17,611 bases of DNA from Bacteroidales bacterium UBA3764. GTDB taxonomy: Bacteria > Bacteroidota > Bacteroidia > Bacteroidales > UBA932. The notes beneath the pieces are model-generated. The model did not search any database, was not told the DNA's origin, and saw only the letters and a list, made by a program, of their open reading frames with translations. Location: contig DFFY01000106.1 in NCBI GenBank assembly GCA_002371115.1, positions 23,005-40,615 on the forward strand. Reading direction: 5' to 3'. Position numbers and translations under genes: made by a program. Shown here in pieces: positions 7,501-13,540 of the stretch. How positions within the stretch are numbered: the first letter of the stretch is position 1; the number at the start of each line of letters is the position of its first letter.

Positions 7501-8293
7501 GGCCGATGCCATAGTGTCTGTCGCCAACTTGACCTGGACCTCCAAGACCGATTTCCAGAAGGTGGGTCCTTTCTATGTAAAGGGTAAGATTGCCAGCATC
7601 AAGTACACCTACAGTGCCCAGTATGGGACTGCCACCTTCGACATTGCCGATGACGGAGGTACGGCTACATTCACCTGCTATAGCGTGAAGTACTTCGGCG
7701 GCAATGCCTGGGTAGAAGGCAATACACAGGTTGCCGTAGGCGACGAAGTCATCATCTATGGTGAGCTTCAGAACTATCAGGGCAACACCCCCGAGACCGT
7801 AAGCGGTGCTTATGTGTACAGCATCAACGGAAAGACCAGCGACGAACCTGGTGACGAGCCTGGCGACGAACCTGGCGACGAACCTAGTGACGAACCCGAC
7901 GGTGCCGTGACGTTCAATTTTGCAAAAATTGCATCCGAGAATGAATGGGGAAGTGGCACTCAACACACTACGATAACCATTGATGATGTCATCCTTACTG
8001 CTCAGGGTGGAGGTAATACGGGCAAATATTACGAAGCGGGTAACGAGTGGCGGTTCTATCAGACTGAAACCCCCACGCTTACCATTACCGCTCCTTCCGG
8101 GAAAAGCCTCGTTTCGGCTACATTTACGTATAACTCAAGCAATAGTGGCGTATTGCTAAGTGGAACCGACCAGATTGCATCTGGCTCCACAGTGAATTTG
8201 TCTGGCAGCTCGGCAACGTTCGGCGTGGGAAATACAGGTGATAAAACAAACGGCCAGGTGAAGTTCACTGAAATTGTTGTTGTGGTAGAATAA
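4514..8293 (+). CDS. Modular surface lipoprotein: BACON domain plus five OB-like modules
   Basis: This 1259-residue protein is the first gene of the operon. It has a lipoprotein signal peptide with lipobox LVGC (Cys20), followed by NKEVD, which may favour surface display. A BACON beta-sandwich (about 31-115) comes next. Five OB-like modules follow at about 126-250, 268-398, 755-848, 868-978 and 988-1106. Modules 1, 2 and 5 share GT(L/Q)E(N/D)P at the start, then (V/M)KGKI/V, GDEVI(V/I)YG, and a final Y-S-(L/I)-NG. Three other beta-rich modules lie at about 411-555, 576-729 and 1131-1259. Acidic Pro-Gly linkers (GDEP or GGDEP repeats) separate the blocks. The repeated OB units resemble the YhcR/DUF6359-type OB fold that I recall from secreted nucleases; that family name is from memory. 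No catalytic motif is visible, so it is more likely a binding or scaffold protein. Binding of nucleic acid is inferred from the OB folds and the two adjacent nuclease genes; binding of sugars or proteins is also possible. Confidence 0.82.
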   Translation: MKLRSFFMAVMAGAALLVGCNKEVDFGPAKVALDQTNLTFEAAGGSQAVSLTATRDWAVNGVPEWVAVSATNGQAAVEAQPLKITVTQNTAYDRSATLVFTIGFARTSLIINQVGPNGQVDNGDGTLENPYNVTGVIEYLNELGADVNSPKKVFVKGKVSALASKESDQFGGTGNTFGNGSFTMSDDGSVNGGQFTAYRINYLGNKKFAAGDTPVVVGDEVIVYGNVVNYKGNTPETQQNQAFLYSLNGENRGGVEGGSGETGEAKGSGTLEDPFNPAGIAAVAEKLADNAVSEQSYYMKGKISKIAVSKGVDQTFANSGSYGNASFYIADAEDGTGEFYIYQTYYLGNRKWVTGDTDVKVGDEVIVYGPVTKYVSSYGTTLETSGKGASYIYSLNGVTEGGDTPGGGDETEYTYEAVTGSTIKVNNEISWSEATDATYGKGFEAVSGNIKLGLYKHESNVDLKTPDQYSARVYVSSVFVVSTVDGSDLTAIEFTASDPYNETDYAQPLKVLEGGNGTVPANTETKKIGTWKGTASKVVFQATSKQARLVSMTYAPGDGGGDEPGDEPGDVTPGTAGTYSFQFSDVSALSWPTAKGAGASTQVYPLNGVNYTFTLSDNVYTSTYSGSSYLMLASKTAAAPVYLGLPALEGLRLVKVAVTTSSGASKSAHGVVTSDLSGTVVSGGEDKTLSEQSTEYTWKLTGTEAGKVYYYSSPSASYNSQIVKLDLTYSDGEGGDEPGGDEPGGDEPSDEYANAPAKTVEEFIQLADKNTYYKLTGTVSKFNPAYCSFDLTDASGTIYVYSVLAAYKTDEWKNKIKDGGTITIAGKYDYYASKSQHEVVNAALLSFTDAEGGDQPGTDEPSLPVNDGLTEATAFTVQDAIYMAKNGTEDKEYFVKAVVGKDISIKNGTASFELVDGTTDGKLTVVKAKSFGGEDFANDAPIEWLDEVILKGKVTEYSTLPALVNAQMVKWNGYVSFSGDEPAVSHAGTQEDPYTVADAIVSVANLTWTSKTDFQKVGPFYVKGKIASIKYTYSAQYGTATFDIADDGGTATFTCYSVKYFGGNAWVEGNTQVAVGDEVIIYGELQNYQGNTPETVSGAYVYSINGKTSDEPGDEPGDEPGDEPSDEPDGAVTFNFAKIASENEWGSGTQHTTITIDDVILTAQGGGNTGKYYEAGNEWRFYQTETPTLTITAPSGKSLVSATFTYNSSNSGVLLSGTDQIASGSTVNLSGSSATFGVGNTGDKTNGQVKFTEIVVVVE
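4889..5263 (+). repeat. OB-like module 1 of the modular lipoprotein
   Basis: This covers residues about 126-250. It starts with GTLENPYNV, then VFVKGKVS, a variable Gly-rich loop, GSFTMSDDG, YLGNKKF, GDEVIVYG, NYKGNTPET and FLYSLNG. It is closest to module 5 (7475-7831); both keep the GNTPET motif. The domain limits were judged by eye from the repeated motifs. Confidence 0.7.
5315..5707 (+). repeat. OB-like module 2 of the modular lipoprotein
   Basis: This covers residues about 268-398. It starts with GTLEDPFNP, then YYMKGKISK, ASFYIADAEDG, YYLGNRKW, VGDEVIVYG and YIYSLNG. It shares the module 1 and 5 motif order but lacks GNTPET after the GDEVIVYG strand, where it has a Ser/Tyr-rich segment (VSSYGTTLET). 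Confidence 0.7.
6194..6223 (+). repeat. 12-bp tandem repeat coding a GDEP linker
   Basis: Two and a half copies of a 12-bp unit (GGTGACGAGCCT, then GGTGACGAGCCC, then GGTGAC) code for GDEPGDEPGD at residues about 561-570. It is a flexible acidic linker between the beta-rich modules at 411-555 and 576-729. Confidence 0.85.
6713..6757 (+). repeat. 15-bp tandem repeat coding a GGDEP linker
   Basis: Three imperfect 15-bp copies encode GGDEP three times (residues about 734-748), just before OB-like module 3. The unit is one glycine longer than in the other two linkers of the same gene. Confidence 0.85.
6776..7057 (+). repeat. Divergent OB-like module 3 of the modular lipoprotein
   Basis: This covers residues about 755-848. 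Key segments are TVEEFIQLA, YYKLTGTVSK, CSFDLTDASGTIYVY and TITIAGKYDYY. The strand order (xxLTGTVS, then the FDLTD turn, then xxIAGKY) fits a minimal OB fold. It lacks the GDEVIVYG and YSLNG signatures of modules 1, 2 and 5, so it is a more distant relative. Confidence 0.55.
7115..7447 (+). repeat. Divergent OB-like module 4 of the modular lipoprotein
   Basis: This covers residues about 868-978. It has TAFTVQDAI, YFVKAVVGK, ASFELVDG, LDEVILKGKVTEY and a closing WNGYVSF. The LDEVILKG strand corresponds to GDEVIVYG of modules 1, 2 and 5, which places it in the same fold family. Confidence 0.55.
7475..7831 (+). repeat. OB-like module 5 of the modular lipoprotein
   Basis: This covers residues about 988-1106. 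It starts with GTQEDPYTV, then FYVKGKIAS, ATFDIADDGG, VGDEVIIYG, NYQGNTPET and VYSINGK. It matches module 1 along its length and probably arose by internal duplication. Confidence 0.7.
7838..7897 (+). repeat. Five-copy 12-bp tandem repeat coding a DEPG linker
   Basis: Five 12-bp units encode SDEP, GDEP, GDEP, GDEP, SDEP (residues about 1109-1128) between OB-like module 5 and the last beta-rich module. The units differ mainly at synonymous third positions (GAC-GAA/GAG-CCT/CCC). In-frame copy number could change by slippage without breaking the gene. Confidence 0.88.
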
Positions 8294-8303
8294 TCGCTGA
8301 ATT

Positions 8304-9515
8304 ATGTCCAGAAAACACTTCCTGATAGCGCTGAGTATCCTTCTGGTGACCTTTACGGGTTGCCAGAAGGGGGACTCGGTGTCCATTAACCCGCGCAGCA
8401 CGTCGCTGAACGCGGGGGCGGGGAGCGTGTTTGTTAGCGTTGTGGCGCAAGGTGCGTGGACGCTCTCCCTGGAGTACCCGGCATCCTCTTCCTTGCCCGG
8501 TTGGGCTTCGGTGAATCCCACATCGGGAATCGGTTCCCAGAACGACGTTATCCTGAGTTTCTTTGCCAATGATTCCGACAATGTGCGAGAAGTGACGCTG
8601 GTGCTCACTCCTACAAAGGGTGCTGCGGCCCGCGTGACGCTGATGCAGGCCGGAAAGGGCGAAAAAGCCGTGAGCGGCAACTATGGCTACGACGTAGCCC
8701 CCATGGACTGGCTGGAACTGCCCGCCATGGTGCCTGGTGACGGCCGGGAACTGCTGGTGCACGACATGGCCGGCGGCAAGTACGTCAGTCAGGCCAAGAG
8801 CGGCACCCGCAACTGGTCCTGCTATTGGGACTATGACGACCGTGTCTCGCTGTGGGTTGCGTATCCGCTTAATAATAGCCTTATTGGAGCAGGTTCCAGA
8901 ACAGATGCATGGGGATTAGACCCCCTGTTGCCCGCAGCTCAACAATATGCTATTACAATGTCCGCCAGTCGGTCATCAGAGGGGTATAAGCGCTATTATA
9001 GTGACCCTGTATATGATCGAGGACATCAACTTCCGTCTGCGGATCGATTGTCATATAAGGCGAATACAACTACGTTCTACCCAACAAATATGACACCTCA
9101 GAATGGACCGTTTAATAGTAATATCTGGGCGACTCTGGAGGGCCGTGTACGCAATTATGCGGTGTTGTCAGATACCCTGTATGTTGTTACTGGTTGCCAG
9201 ATTGAAGGCTCTACTAAGTATGTGAATTCTGGGGACGGGAAAAGGATTACTGTTCCGACTCATTATTTCAAGGCACTCTTATTCAAAGGCAACAACAGCG
9301 CCACGGTAACGGACGGCTATATGGCGGTGGGCTTCTATCTGCCGCACGATGCCGGCATCGCTGGCGGCAACTTCATCGACTACATTTGCTCCATCGCTGA
9401 GCTGGAGGCCAAGACGGGGATTGATTTCTTCCCCAACCTGGCCAAGAAGATAGGCACGGAAAAAGCGAAGCGGATAGAAGGGGAGACACCCAACAATTTC
9501 TGGAAAACCCATTAA
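8304..9515 (+). CDS. DNA/RNA non-specific endonuclease (NUC family) lipoprotein with BACON domain
   Basis: This 403-residue sugar-non-specific nuclease of the Serratia nuclease/NUC family would cut DNA and RNA outside the cell or at its surface. The lipobox is FTGC (Cys20); Phe at -3 is slightly unusual. A BACON domain follows (about 25-118), and the nuclease domain spans about 125-385. Catalytic residues are visible: DRGH with His241 as general base and Arg239 beside it, NMTPQN with Asn262, Asn271 as the likely Mg ligand in NSNIW, Glu279 in ATLEG, and Arg283. The His-Asn-Glu spacings (30 and 8 residues) equal those I recall for Serratia nuclease H89, N119 and E127. The gene starts 10 bp after the large lipoprotein gene and ends 12 bp before the EEP gene. 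The segment coding about residues 188-329 is clearly more AT-rich than the rest. Function at family level is secure; the natural substrate is not. Confidence 0.93.
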   Translation: MSRKHFLIALSILLVTFTGCQKGDSVSINPRSTSLNAGAGSVFVSVVAQGAWTLSLEYPASSSLPGWASVNPTSGIGSQNDVILSFFANDSDNVREVTLVLTPTKGAAARVTLMQAGKGEKAVSGNYGYDVAPMDWLELPAMVPGDGRELLVHDMAGGKYVSQAKSGTRNWSCYWDYDDRVSLWVAYPLNNSLIGAGSRTDAWGLDPLLPAAQQYAITMSASRSSEGYKRYYSDPVYDRGHQLPSADRLSYKANTTTFYPTNMTPQNGPFNSNIWATLEGRVRNYAVLSDTLYVVTGCQIEGSTKYVNSGDGKRITVPTHYFKALLFKGNNSATVTDGYMAVGFYLPHDAGIAGGNFIDYICSIAELEAKTGIDFFPNLAKKIGTEKAKRIEGETPNNFWKTH

Positions 9516-9527
9516 TGACACTGACGA

Positions 9528-10613
9528 ATGAAAAAGTTCTTATGCATACTTCCCGCCCTGCTCATGCTCATGAGCCCGTCTCTGTGGGCGCAGAAAAGCG
9601 GAAAGTCCTATGTGATAGGTTTTTACAACCTGGAGAACCTCTTTGATACCTACCATGACGAGGGCAAGAACGACTATGAGTACTTGCCCGACGGCGGCAA
9701 CAACTGGACGGACGTCAAGTATGCCAAGAAGCTCTCCAACATGGCCAAGGTGATTGCGGAGATGAAAAAGGACAACGGTGCCTGGCATGCCGTGCTGGGC
9801 GTTTCCGAGGTGGAAAACCGCCATGTCCTGGAGGATTTGGTGGCGGAGCCTGCCATCGCAGACGCCAACTACCAGATTGTGCACTACGACAGCCCGGACC
9901 GCCGCGGTGTGGACTGCGCGTTGTTCTATCGGCCCGAGGTCTTCAAATACATTGCCTCCGAGGCCATTCCTTTCACCTTTGACGTGAATACGCGCATCGA
10001 CTGGAGCCGGTGGACCCAGGAGGAGAAGGACGCCTTCCGTACGCGTGACATCCTGATGGTGCGCGGCACCATCGACAATGAGATGTTCGCCTTCTTCGTG
10101 TGCCACCTTCCGTCCCGTCTGGGCGGCAAGGGTGCCGACCTCCGTCCGCGCGGCGCCGAGATTACCTATAACCGCGCCATGGAGCTCCAGAAGGAGTTTC
10201 CGGGTATCAAGATAGTGGTGATGGGCGACATGAACGACAACCCTACGGATATCTCCATGACCGAGTACCTGCATGCCGGCAAGGACAACATTGAGGACGT
10301 AAAGGACGATGCCGAGTTCTTCGACCCGTTCCTGCGCATGATCAAGGACGGCTACAGCTCCCTGTACTACCGGGGTGAGGGCAATATCTTTGACATTGTG
10401 ATGGTGAACAAGGCCCTGGCCCATGCGGCCCCCGGTACCTTCCAGATACAGCCCATCGTGAAGAAAAAATACTACGGACGCGTGTTCTCGAAGCCCTTCA
10501 TGACCAACCAGACCGGCCAGTACAAGGGCACCCCGTTCCGGACCTTCTCCGGCGGCGCTTTCGTGGGCGGTTTCTCCGACCACTATCCTACCTATATTGT
10601 AATCAAGAAGTAA
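9528..10613 (+). CDS. Secreted endonuclease/exonuclease/phosphatase (EEP) family enzyme
   Basis: This 361-residue metal-dependent phosphodiesterase/nuclease has an ordinary signal peptide (about residues 1-21, cleavage near LWA), so it is probably periplasmic rather than lipid-anchored. The EEP motifs appear in order: FYNLEN (Asn34, Glu36), GVSEVEN (metal ligand Glu94), RRGVDCALFY (about 125-134), CHLPSR (His193), MGDMND (Asp234, Asn236), and SDHYP near the C-terminus (Asp351, His352, the catalytic pair). The full active site is therefore intact. Family members include DNases, phosphatases and sphingomyelinases. A nuclease role is favoured because a NUC-family nuclease gene lies 12 bp upstream and OB-like lipoproteins share the operon. 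The gene ends 6 bp before the receptor gene, and both are in the same reading frame. Confidence 0.9.
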   Translation: MKKFLCILPALLMLMSPSLWAQKSGKSYVIGFYNLENLFDTYHDEGKNDYEYLPDGGNNWTDVKYAKKLSNMAKVIAEMKKDNGAWHAVLGVSEVENRHVLEDLVAEPAIADANYQIVHYDSPDRRGVDCALFYRPEVFKYIASEAIPFTFDVNTRIDWSRWTQEEKDAFRTRDILMVRGTIDNEMFAFFVCHLPSRLGGKGADLRPRGAEITYNRAMELQKEFPGIKIVVMGDMNDNPTDISMTEYLHAGKDNIEDVKDDAEFFDPFLRMIKDGYSSLYYRGEGNIFDIVMVNKALAHAAPGTFQIQPIVKKKYYGRVFSKPFMTNQTGQYKGTPFRTFSGGAFVGGFSDHYPTYIVIKK

Positions 10614-10619
10614 TACGAT

Positions 10620-13535
10620 ATGAAAAGATTGATTCTGACGATTGCGGCAACGGTAGCCTCCCTGTCCCTGTTTGCACAGGCCCCGACGGGCGGTGTAAAG
10701 GGTACGGTAGTGAACCGCAACGGCCGTGTGCCGGTGGAAAACGCCCGACTTATCCTGAAGTCCGGAGCGGCGGAAATCACCACGGTGACATCGGCTCAGG
10801 ATGGTACGTTTATCATCCCCGGCCTGGCAGACGGCAATTACACACTGGTGATTGAGGCACCCGATTTTCTGGAAAGTCAGGTGCAGGTGACCGTGAATGA
10901 CGGCTACGTGAAGAACATGTTCAACCTCTCCCTTACCGGCGTAGAGCGGGTGAGCGAGGTGGACGAGGACAACTTCGCCGCCCTGGACATGGAAGACAGC
11001 GGTTACAGCGACAACCCCACCATCCTGTTTGGCAGCAATGATGTGTTCAACAGCATTGCCGGCTATAACTTCTCCTCCGTGCGATTCCGCGCCCGCGGTT
11101 ATGCCTCCGAGAGTCAGGACGTGTACCTGGCCGGTGTCAAGCTGAACGATGCCATCACCGGGTACAGCCCTTATTCCCTGTGGAGCGGCCTGAACGAGGC
11201 TACGCGCTCCAAGGAAAGCGTAAACGGCGCAGAGACGGCCGACTTTGGTTTTGGCGGCTACAATGGTGCCACAAACATCTTTGGAACAGCCTCTGAGATG
11301 CGCAAGGGCCTGCGTGCCAGCGTACTCACCAACAGCACCCTGTACCGCCTGCGCGTGATGGCTTCCTATGCCACCGGCATGATGGACAACGGCTGGGCCT
11401 TCGCCGCCAACGTGAGCGCCCGCCTGGGTGGCAATGACTGGTCCAAGGGTGTTTTCTATCGTTCCTTCGCCTACTATCTGGCTGCGGACAAGAAATTCAG
11501 CGACCAGCACAAGCTGAGCTTCGTGTTCTTTGGCACGCCCGGTGAACGCGGTGCCCAGATGGCATCGACCCAGGAAGTGTACGACCTTCTGGGCGACAAC
11601 ATGTACAACTCCAACTGGGGTTATCAGAACGGCAAGGTTCGCAATGCCCGTGTCCGCAAGACCCATGAACCCGTGGCCCTTGTGAAGTGGGACTTCACTC
11701 CTTCCGACAAGTTCGAGGGCAGCCTGACCGCCCTGTTCCGCTTTGGCCGCAACGGCTATACGGCGTTGGATTGGTACGACGCACAGGATCCCCGTCCGGA
11801 CTACTATCGCAACCTGCCCAGTTACTATTACGGCATGGTGGACGGTGTGTACGAACCCGACCTCAACCGCAACAATCCGGACAAATACATGACGGCCTTC
11901 AACGTGTGGACCCATTCCAACATGTATCCGGGACTGACCCATATCGACTGGGACCGTCTGTATCAGATTAACTATTCCTCCGGCAACTACCGTTCCAAGT
12001 ACGTGCAGGAAGAGCGCCGTACGGACCAGCGGGACCTGAACCTGAATTTCAATTTCAAGGCCCGTCCTGCGGACTTTGTCACCCTTACCGGCGGCCTGAA
12101 CGCCCGCATCAACCGCACGGAATACTATAAGGTGATTGCCGACCTGCTGGGCGGCTGGTACTTTGTGGACGTGGACAACTTTGCCGAGCGCGACTTTGCC
12201 GCCAGCCAGTACCGCACCCAGAACGACCTGGACTACTACCTCAAGAACGGCCAGGCCCGCATGCTGGGCCAGGGTGACAAATACGGTTACGACTATTATG
12301 CCCAGGTGCGCAATTTCGGCGGCTGGCTCAGCGCCAAGTTTACGGCGGGGGCGTTCAGCGCCCAGGTCTCCGGCCGTGCCGGTTATGACAGCTTCTGGCG
12401 TGAAGGCCTTATCCGCAAGGGCTTGTTCCCGGGCCTGGATGCCAATGGAAACAAGCTGATGGATCCGACCACCGGCGAGGTAATCGAACCCTCCTATGAG
12501 GCCGACGGCAAGACGGTCACCACTTCTTTGGGCAAGTCCAGGAAGGCAGCCTTCTTCACCTATGCCGGCAAACTGAACCTGAACTATGTGATTGGCGGCA
12601 ACATGCGTGTTTACGCCAATGTGGGTTACTTCAACGACGCCCCCAAGTTCAACCAGGCGTTCCTGAGCCCCCGTACCCGCAACTCCATGGTGGAGAACCT
12701 GACCACGGTGAAAACCTTCTCCTCCGACGTGAACTGGCAGTACAGCGGCAACGGCATCAACGTGCGCCTTACGGGCTACTGGACCAAGATATGGGACCAG
12801 AGCAAGGTGATGAGCGCCTACGATGACCTGCAGAACGCCTTCTCCAACTTTGCCATCAGCGGCATCAACCAGCGTCACATGGGTATTGAACTGGGCTTCA
12901 AGGTGCCTACGTACATTGTCCCCAACCTGTCCGTCCAGGGCGTCCTGGCATTGGGTGAGTACATTTACACCTCTACCCCGCGCATGACCCAGACCGTGGA
13001 CAACAGCGCCAACGTGGTGATGTCCAACGTGCTGGTTCCGTATTGGACCAAGACCCAGCTGCAGGACGGCACCGTGACGCAGAAGCACTATGTGCCTTCC
13101 ACGCCGCAGACGGCCGCCAGCCTGGGCCTGAGCTACAACTACAATTACTGGTTCATCGAGGCCGATGTGGAATGCTTCGACCGTGCCTACCTGGACATGA
13201 ACCCGCTGTATCGCACGGACTACGCCGTGGCCGGTCTGGACAACGAGATTACCGACAAGGAAATCACCTACATGACCACGCAGGAACAGTTCAAGACGGC
13301 CTGGCTGGTGAACGCTTCCGTAGGCAAGTCCTGGTACATCCAGCGCAAGTATCAGCTGGGCTTCTCCCTGAACGTGAAGAACCTGCTGAACAACCGGGGT
13401 GTCAAGACCGGCGGTTATGAGCAAACCCGTATGGTGGACAATACCGCCTCCAAGGAGCGCTATTACCGTTTCGACTCCCGTTATTACTACAATCCGGGTA
13501 TCAACTATATGCTTAACATTTACTTCAGATTCTAA
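10620..13535 (+). CDS. TonB-dependent outer-membrane receptor of the nuclease operon
   Basis: This 971-residue TonB-dependent transporter has a signal peptide (about 1-19, cleavage after LFA). A carboxypeptidase-regulatory-like domain follows (about 24-107; GGVKGTVVN, then DGTFIIPGLADGNYTL). The plug (about 130-225) includes SVRFRARGY, VYLAGVKLNDAITG and FGGYNGATNIFG. The 22-strand barrel fills the remainder, ending in YMLNIYFRF with a terminal Phe as expected for BAM-dependent barrels. It lies 6 bp after the EEP nuclease gene and 5 bp before a DUF5689-like lipoprotein gene. The receptor-then-lipoprotein order recalls susC-susD, but the plug and the partner are not of Sus type. It probably imports the product of the operon's surface enzymes; oligonucleotides are the leading guess, not shown by sequence. 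No in-frame TTA, CTA or TCA codon occurs, implying strong codon selection. Confidence 0.9.
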   Translation: MKRLILTIAATVASLSLFAQAPTGGVKGTVVNRNGRVPVENARLILKSGAAEITTVTSAQDGTFIIPGLADGNYTLVIEAPDFLESQVQVTVNDGYVKNMFNLSLTGVERVSEVDEDNFAALDMEDSGYSDNPTILFGSNDVFNSIAGYNFSSVRFRARGYASESQDVYLAGVKLNDAITGYSPYSLWSGLNEATRSKESVNGAETADFGFGGYNGATNIFGTASEMRKGLRASVLTNSTLYRLRVMASYATGMMDNGWAFAANVSARLGGNDWSKGVFYRSFAYYLAADKKFSDQHKLSFVFFGTPGERGAQMASTQEVYDLLGDNMYNSNWGYQNGKVRNARVRKTHEPVALVKWDFTPSDKFEGSLTALFRFGRNGYTALDWYDAQDPRPDYYRNLPSYYYGMVDGVYEPDLNRNNPDKYMTAFNVWTHSNMYPGLTHIDWDRLYQINYSSGNYRSKYVQEERRTDQRDLNLNFNFKARPADFVTLTGGLNARINRTEYYKVIADLLGGWYFVDVDNFAERDFAASQYRTQNDLDYYLKNGQARMLGQGDKYGYDYYAQVRNFGGWLSAKFTAGAFSAQVSGRAGYDSFWREGLIRKGLFPGLDANGNKLMDPTTGEVIEPSYEADGKTVTTSLGKSRKAAFFTYAGKLNLNYVIGGNMRVYANVGYFNDAPKFNQAFLSPRTRNSMVENLTTVKTFSSDVNWQYSGNGINVRLTGYWTKIWDQSKVMSAYDDLQNAFSNFAISGINQRHMGIELGFKVPTYIVPNLSVQGVLALGEYIYTSTPRMTQTVDNSANVVMSNVLVPYWTKTQLQDGTVTQKHYVPSTPQTAASLGLSYNYNYWFIEADVECFDRAYLDMNPLYRTDYAVAGLDNEITDKEITYMTTQEQFKTAWLVNASVGKSWYIQRKYQLGFSLNVKNLLNNRGVKTGGYEQTRMVDNTASKERYYRFDSRYYYNPGINYMLNIYFRF

Positions 13536-13540
13536 GAGCC

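Noticed and set aside
7838..7897. CRISPR-like or mobile-element repeat
   Set aside because: The units are contiguous 12-bp coding repeats without spacers and in frame with the lipoprotein; they encode a protein linker.
4406..7966. Two further long minus-strand frames (4406-5917 and 6533-7966) opposite the modular lipoprotein gene
   Set aside because: Both mirror the biased codons of the repeated OB-like modules, have no initiation context and match no family; the sense gene has a lipobox and recognisable modules.
8860..9290. Insertion sequence or integron cassette inside the nuclease gene
   Set aside because: The AT-rich segment keeps the reading frame and codes for the expected nuclease core. 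No terminal inverted repeats, target duplication or transposase fragment is visible, so homologous recombination fits better.
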